Shown here: piece after piece, positions 59,716 through 64,000 of the stretch
Layout of the letters: each line of letters starts with the position of its first letter
Numbering within the stretch: the stretch's first letter is position 1
Assembly: GCF_000422465.1 (NCBI RefSeq)
Contig: NZ_KE383844.1
Span: forward strand, 619,070-683,069
From: Paenibacillus harenae DSM 16969
GTDB lineage: Bacteria > Bacillota > Bacilli > Paenibacillales > Paenibacillaceae
Length of the DNA: 64,000 bases
Reading direction: 5' to 3'
Notes under the pieces: generated by a model
The model's input: only the letters and a program-made list of their open reading frames with translations
Told to the model about the DNA's origin: nothing
The model's database searches: none
Made by a program: the position numbers and the translations under genes

Positions 59716-60399
59716 ACTCCCGTTTTTAGTTTAACAAAAATAAGTAGCTCGGCCTTTATCCATCATCATCTGGGAAGACGCACGGGAGAAAGAAGGGGAC
59801 GTCCGGAAAGGGGACACCAGCATGCGGAACAGCTTTTTCTCCGCAACGTTTGGTGGCCGCTTCGCGGACAACTGGATGAGCTTCATCCGGAATATGAGGT
59901 TCTCGATTGGCGGGGCCGATCTTACTTCGCCGACTTCAGCTGGCTGCCGGGTCTCGTAAAGCTGCTCATAGAAATCAAAGGCTTCGCCGCGCACGTCAGA
60001 GACGTGGACCGGCAAAAGTACTGTAATGAATTAAATCGCGAAACGTTCCTCCACGCAATGGGTTACCATGTCATTTCTTTCGCATATGATGACGTCGAGC
60101 AACGGCCCGAATTATGCATCGCCTTGCTGCGTATGGTACCGAGCCGCTATCAGACACAACAGACGCCAGTCTCAAGAGCGCTGCTCGCTGAGAAAGAGGT
60201 CATTCGTCTTGCCGTTCAACTGGCTCATCCGGTCCGGCCGAAGGACATTGCCGATCATTTTCAGATTGACCAGAAGACGGCGGTACACATGTTGAAGAAA
60301 CTATGTTCAAAAGGCTGGCTTTCCCCCGCTCGAAGCGGTAAAGGAAAGAGAGTCGTCCGGTACGAACTCGGCCATGGCATGCTGAATTATTTAGACTAA
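59716..60399 (+). pseudogene. Truncated endonuclease-like (DUF559-type) gene without start codon
   Basis: The frame after a TAA at 59713 reads HLGRRTGERRRGRP, QHAEQLFLRNVWWPLRGQLD, LHPEYEVLDWRGRSYFADFSW and VKLLIEIKGFAAHVRDVDRQ, an endonuclease-like core (EIK motif), then a winged-helix tail (VRPKDIADHFQIDQKTAVHML). There is no ATG, GTG or TTG before 60004, so the start has been lost. It probably was a full protein in related strains. Confidence 0.65.
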
Positions 60400-60620
60400 C
60401 CGGAAAAACTCCCGTTTTAATCACCGCTTGACTGCCGTTTTACTGTTTAATGGGACAATGTCCCCTCTAATTGGAGCAGCTTGGGCGAAATAGCCTTATT
60501 GCACCTTTTTTAGCAGGAGCAATTCCCGGTAGAGTCCCCCAAAGGCAAATTCGGGCATTTAAATGGAGGAATCCCCGTTAATCGGGGCACTAAAACGTCA
60601 CTACAAACCGTGACTTATCT
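60400..60620. repeat. Degenerate tandem GGG-N-CCC blocks downstream of the endonuclease remnant
   Basis: Three roughly 30-45 base related blocks: GGGACAATGTCCCC, GGAGCAATTCCCGG and GGAGGAATCCCCGTTAATCGGGG, each following a T-rich or A-rich spacer. The same AACTCCCGTTTT phrase occurs at 59708 and 60406. The remaining 115 bases to the next gene show no structure. No gene is present. Confidence 0.5.
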
Positions 60621-60734
60621 CTCGAAAGAGAACGGCTGCTTATTTCGATCATGTTATCTGCCTCGGGGCTGTCACAGGGTTCATGGGAAGGTTGAAGCAA
60701 GCGGCCGACAGCCTAATACTCAGCACGCCGCTCC

Positions 60735-62609
60735 TCAGCCTTCCGAAACACTCATCAATCTATAAAACGACGCCGGGTCGACAGGACCGCTGAACAAATA
60801 GCCCTGCGCGATTTCACAGTTAAGCTTCTGGAGGCAATCCAGCTGGTCCGCATCCTCTACTCCTTCCGCAACGACTTGTATGTTCATTTGATTTGCCAGC
60901 GTTATAATCGCCTGAACGAGGTTACGGTCAATGGACTGATAAAGGATATCTTGAATGAAGGAACGGTCAATTTTCAGCTCATCGATAGGCAGATATTTCA
61001 AATAGGCTAACGAGCAGTAACCGGTGCCGAAATCATCCATGCTGATTTTCACGCCTAAAAGCTTCAGCTCCTTTAACACATGGATCGACGATTCAAAGTT
61101 AATCATGTTGCTTTCCGTAATCTCAAGCATCAGATGCTCTGCATGAATGCCGGAATCACGTATCGCATGCTTGACCACATCAACAAAATTTCGCTGGACA
61201 AACTGCCGCGATGAAATATTTACCGATACCGAAAGCGGAGAACCGGTCCGTTCCTGGAACATTCTAATTTGCCGGCACGCCACGCCGAGCACCCACTCCC
61301 CCAGCGGGACGATTACGCCCATTTCTTCGGCGACAGGAATAAACTCCGCGGGCGGTATGCTGCCATACACCGGATGGTTCCATCTCACCAAAGCTTCGAC
61401 GCCTACAATTTCCCCCGTGGCCATCAGCACTTTGGGCTGGTACATCAGATAAAGCTGTCCCCTGTCAACGGCTAGCGGCAGCTCGTTCTCAATAAGCACC
61501 TTACGCTTAAGGTCGCATAGCCGCCGTTCATCCATATGCTGGTTCAGCTTTCCTTCAATATGCTGATCAAGCGTATAGAAGCCTAAGCGGGTAATCGTCT
61601 CCTCATCTTCCCCGTCGCTCGGGTAACTGGAGATTCCGCATTTGAATTCAAGCTTGATCTCATCATCGCCGATCCGGTAAGGCTGGCTTAGCTGCTGCTC
61701 GATAAAGGCGTACAGCGTGAGCGTCTGCAGCTTGGATACGCCAGGAAGTAAAACTTTAAATTGATCGTCCGCCACTCTCGTCGTGACGGACTTCCCGTTC
61801 TGCGCTTGATTAAGCCGGCCCGCGATCATGACGAGCAGCTCGTTGCTGTTCGTCCGCCCGATCGTGCTTCTCAGCCATTTGAACCGGTCGATCTGGATCA
61901 GCAGAAGCGTAAACTCCCGTCGTTCAGTTAATAAGCGGTTTAACTCGTCATATAGCACCCTCGGGTTTGGCAAACCCGTTAAATAATCGTGGTTAGCGAG
62001 AAAATGGATCATTTTATCCGCTTGCTTGCGGTCGGTAATATCCCGGAACACGGATACAATCTCTACCCGTTCCCCCTTCCGGAACGCCTTCGAATTGACT
62101 TCGACGGCGACGGATGCGCCATCCTTCCTTCTGATTTCAACCTCGTCCACCGCTGCGCTGTTTTTCATTAAATCAACAACCGCGGAAAAATGATCTCTGA
62201 TACTTATGTATTGCAAAGGAGAAGCGCCGCCAAGCTCGTCTTCGTTATAACCCGTCAACCGTTGAAATAAATCATTTGAACCTCTGTATTGCGGGGTAAA
62301 ATCTTCATTCATGGTAAACAACGCGATTCCATCGTTAGCATGCTGAAAGATTTCACGGAAGCTCTCTTCGCTTTGCTTAGCCTTCTGCTCAGCCTTCATC
62401 AGCCGGCCAACATACCTTGAAATTAAGAGATAGAGCAGGATTCCGGTGACGAAGACGTACAATGCGCCCTTCAACGTTTCCTCCCATTGAAACCCGTGAT
62501 ACACCCAGAAGTCCGTACCTACGATCCAAACAATGCCGCACAGCATGTATAGACCAACAATCTTTGTGACGCTTACATTCAACATGGAGCTTAGTCTATG
62601 CTTGAACAT
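60735..62609 (-). CDS. Membrane PAS-GGDEF-EAL protein, c-di-GMP phosphodiesterase candidate
   Basis: 624 residues. Two membrane helices (about 12-70) are followed by a PAS domain (about 80-200), a GGDEF domain with a broken signature (VADDQF in place of GGDEF) and an EAL domain with all key residues: VEALVRW, SVNISSRQF, LEITESN, DDFGTGYCSL, KIDRSF, VAEGVED and QGYLFS. It should hydrolyse c-di-GMP, with the GGDEF part possibly as regulatory binding site. Compare the degenerate relative at 20529-21854. Confidence 0.93.
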   Translation of the reverse strand: MFKHRLSSMLNVSVTKIVGLYMLCGIVWIVGTDFWVYHGFQWEETLKGALYVFVTGILLYLLISRYVGRLMKAEQKAKQSEESFREIFQHANDGIALFTMNEDFTPQYRGSNDLFQRLTGYNEDELGGASPLQYISIRDHFSAVVDLMKNSAAVDEVEIRRKDGASVAVEVNSKAFRKGERVEIVSVFRDITDRKQADKMIHFLANHDYLTGLPNPRVLYDELNRLLTERREFTLLLIQIDRFKWLRSTIGRTNSNELLVMIAGRLNQAQNGKSVTTRVADDQFKVLLPGVSKLQTLTLYAFIEQQLSQPYRIGDDEIKLEFKCGISSYPSDGEDEETITRLGFYTLDQHIEGKLNQHMDERRLCDLKRKVLIENELPLAVDRGQLYLMYQPKVLMATGEIVGVEALVRWNHPVYGSIPPAEFIPVAEEMGVIVPLGEWVLGVACRQIRMFQERTGSPLSVSVNISSRQFVQRNFVDVVKHAIRDSGIHAEHLMLEITESNMINFESSIHVLKELKLLGVKISMDDFGTGYCSLAYLKYLPIDELKIDRSFIQDILYQSIDRNLVQAIITLANQMNIQVVAEGVEDADQLDCLQKLNCEIAQGYLFSGPVDPASFYRLMSVSEG

Positions 62610-62681
62610 TCGCCGAATCGCTCCTATCCGCTAACCCTTCTCAGCCAATAGATTCGACATTTTACTACAAAATCCTCCATT

Positions 62682-63203
62682 CTACTTCCGCAGCAATTTC
62701 CAAACCCTGGCTAAAGCAAGTATCAATAAGCAGACGGACAAGCCGATGCATCCCCCCGTAAAATCCAACAAAACGTCCGTCGTATTCCCCGTCCGGTGTT
62801 CGGAGCTGAGCTGATTCCATTCATCCGCAGCCGGAACCGCAATGACAACCAACAGCGTCGCCAGAATCGCGCGGAATACGCGGCGAATATTGAACGAACG
62901 CACGAACATAAAGAATAGAGCGGCAAATGTGGCATAAACGAACAGATGCGCGCCTTTGCGAAAGAGAAATTCAATAAATTTGTATGGATTAGAATGCGAA
63001 TTTACCGTAGTATACTGGTATTTAATCGTTATATCGGGCAGCCACCTGACTAAATCATGAAAGCTGAAAAATCGGAGTAACAAAGGTTGTATACTTTGCT
63101 GTTCATACGATTGGGATGAGAATACGAAGACAAGCGTGAGCCACGCTGCAAGCAATATTCCCCATAACAGGGGAGGCAACCATCTTCCATTGTTTTTCAT
63201 CAA
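62682..63203 (-). CDS. VanZ-family membrane protein
   Basis: About 174 residues, four or five helices. WLTLVFVFSSQSYEQQS, FRKGAHLFVYATFAALFF and ADEWNQLSSEHRTGNTTDVLLDFTGG are the VanZ signature. VanZ itself gives low-level teicoplanin resistance; most homologues are uncharacterised envelope proteins. The start is TTG 63203, eight bases after GGAGG, or ATG 63200. Confidence 0.85.
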   Translation of the reverse strand: MMKNNGRWLPPLLWGILLAAWLTLVFVFSSQSYEQQSIQPLLLRFFSFHDLVRWLPDITIKYQYTTVNSHSNPYKFIEFLFRKGAHLFVYATFAALFFMFVRSFNIRRVFRAILATLLVVIAVPAADEWNQLSSEHRTGNTTDVLLDFTGGCIGLSVCLLILALARVWKLLRK

Positions 63204-63402
63204 TAAACCTACCTCCTTTGAACCTATCCTCTCTATCATACTTGAAAAGATAAGGACGGACAAAATCCATCCCTAAGCTTCATGCTGAAGTGCTTTTAGG
63301 ATGTCTCTTCAAGTAATGCGAATACCGTTATCATCTATTGGAAGATTCCTAGTTTAGCCCGTCCGGCTTTGCGTCGCAGAATTTCTTCAGGTTTTCATTG
63401 AG

Positions 63403-63441
63403 AAAAAAAAACGGAAGAACAAGGAATTCTTGTCCTTCCGT
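63403..63441 (-). terminator. Terminator of the EamA gene
   Basis: In minus direction ACGGAAGGACAAG and CTTGTTCTTCCGT pair with one mismatch, followed by nine T residues. Confidence 0.93.
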
Positions 63442-63462
63442 CATCCGAATGATCAGCCCCGG

Positions 63463-64000
63463 TTAAGCCTTCTTGCGCTCGATACTAATCCACACCAGAC
63501 CGGCAGCCATACAGGCGGCGCCGCACATTTGCAGCAGCGTAATTGTCTCGCCAAACATAAAGTAGCCTGCTGCGACAGCCGCCGCCGGCACCGCATAACG
63601 GAAGAAGTTGGAGCGCGTCGCCCCTACTTTAAACATGCAGGCGTTCCATACAACGAAAGCCAGCACCGTGCAAATGAGCACATTATAGGCGATAGACAGA
63701 TAATGACCCATATTGAGCGCCTGCCAATCCGTCTCGCCCCAAGCGCCGAACGTCAGCGGAAGCATGAACAAGGAGCCGAAGGCGATCGTCCAGGTGCTCA
63801 CACGCAGCGCCGAGTATTGCTTCATCAGCGACATCGAGCTCAAATTAAACAAAGGGCCGATGATGCTGACGCCGAACGCCATTGCGTTGCCAAGCATGTT
63901 CTCGGACGACAGATTGAAGCCCTCGCCGCCGCCGAGAATTACGAAGCATACGCCGACGATCGAGATTGCTCCTCCGACGATAAGCCGGGCCGTAATCGAT
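63463..64000 (-). CDS. EamA/DMT family transporter (5' end outside the window)
   Basis: C-terminal about 178 residues visible: SIVGVCFVILGGGEGFNLSS, then helices AMAFGVSIIGPLFNL, WTIAFGSLFMLPLTFG, YLSIAYNVLICTVLAFVVWN and the closing AAAVAAGYFMFGETITLLQMCGAACMAAGLVWISIER. This is the second EamA repeat of a ten-helix drug/metabolite transporter. Substrate unknown. Confidence 0.88.
   Translation of the reverse strand, partial: SITARLIVGGAISIVGVCFVILGGGEGFNLSSENMLGNAMAFGVSIIGPLFNLSSMSLMKQYSALRVSTWTIAFGSLFMLPLTFGAWGETDWQALNMGHYLSIAYNVLICTVLAFVVWNACMFKVGATRSNFFRYAVPAAAVAAGYFMFGETITLLQMCGAACMAAGLVWISIERKKA

Overview
This window looks like chromosomal DNA of a spore-forming Firmicute of the Paenibacillaceae (Paenibacillus or a close relative). 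The evidence is mid-GC coding DNA, strong AGGAGG-type ribosome sites with frequent TTG/GTG starts, Spo0M, MscL, UgtP-type lipid glycosylation, PrsA-like foldase, lantibiotic-immunity-type signalling, and many histidine kinases and c-di-GMP proteins. No rRNA, tRNA or CRISPR array was seen.

Layout. 1-1.3 kb: a double Fur box drives a beta-propeller protein and a flavodoxin. 1.4-8.6 kb: YpmS-like protein, threonine dehydratase, an aldo/keto reductase, then a tandem set of UgtP-like glucosyltransferase, MFS protein, VTT membrane protein and zinc-ribbon protein. 8.6-21.9 kb: aromatic-acid exporter family protein, DNA alkylation repair, Spo0M, a sensor kinase with degenerate MHYT motifs, MscL with a zinc-ribbon tail, NUDIX, a tyrosinase-like protein, Mn-catalase, TraX, a Ser/Thr kinase beside a tiny Tyr/Ser/His-rich protein, arylamine N-acetyltransferase and a degenerate GGDEF-EAL protein. 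22-30 kb: response regulator, a 1280-residue hybrid kinase, aldo/keto reductase and HD-GYP protein. 30-38 kb: PrsA-like foldase, an aldose-epimerase family protein, deoC, purine nucleoside phosphorylase, a LysM 5'-nucleotidase, and a KamA-family radical SAM gene behind a ydaO-type c-di-AMP riboswitch.

The accessory island at about 38.4-46.5 kb is flanked by two truncated host genes: the 3' end of a KhtU-type K+/H+ antiporter and the 3' end of a SigJ-type sigma factor. Inside it a uvrA-like gene is broken by about 4.7 kb of foreign DNA. That DNA carries a Tn3-family transposase fragment, a structured leader, a secreted C39-like protein, a lipoprotein, an XRE regulator and a parM/parR-like segregation operon with SpoIIIAC-like membrane proteins. 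A kinase-fold (APH) gene follows. Four minus-strand accessory genes (uvrA remnant, XRE, APH, and a P-loop kinase at 59 kb) are each followed by the same kind of element: a short conserved motif and then a stem-loop.

47-58 kb returns to host DNA: a two-component system and LanFEG-type ABC transporter, a Fur-controlled ABC exporter, fdhD and an FdhF/YdeP-type molybdoenzyme with a long hairpin in its upstream region, an alpha-CTD-like zinc protein, and a divergent IF-3 paralogue. 58.5-64 kb: AraC and endonuclease-like gene remnants, a PAS-GGDEF-EAL protein with an intact EAL domain, a VanZ-family protein and a partial EamA transporter.

The strongest leads are the c-di-AMP riboswitch on a KamA-like gene, the nested 121-nt hairpin upstream of the molybdoenzyme operon, the recurrent motif-plus-hairpin element behind accessory genes, and the layered insertion in the uvrA-like gene.
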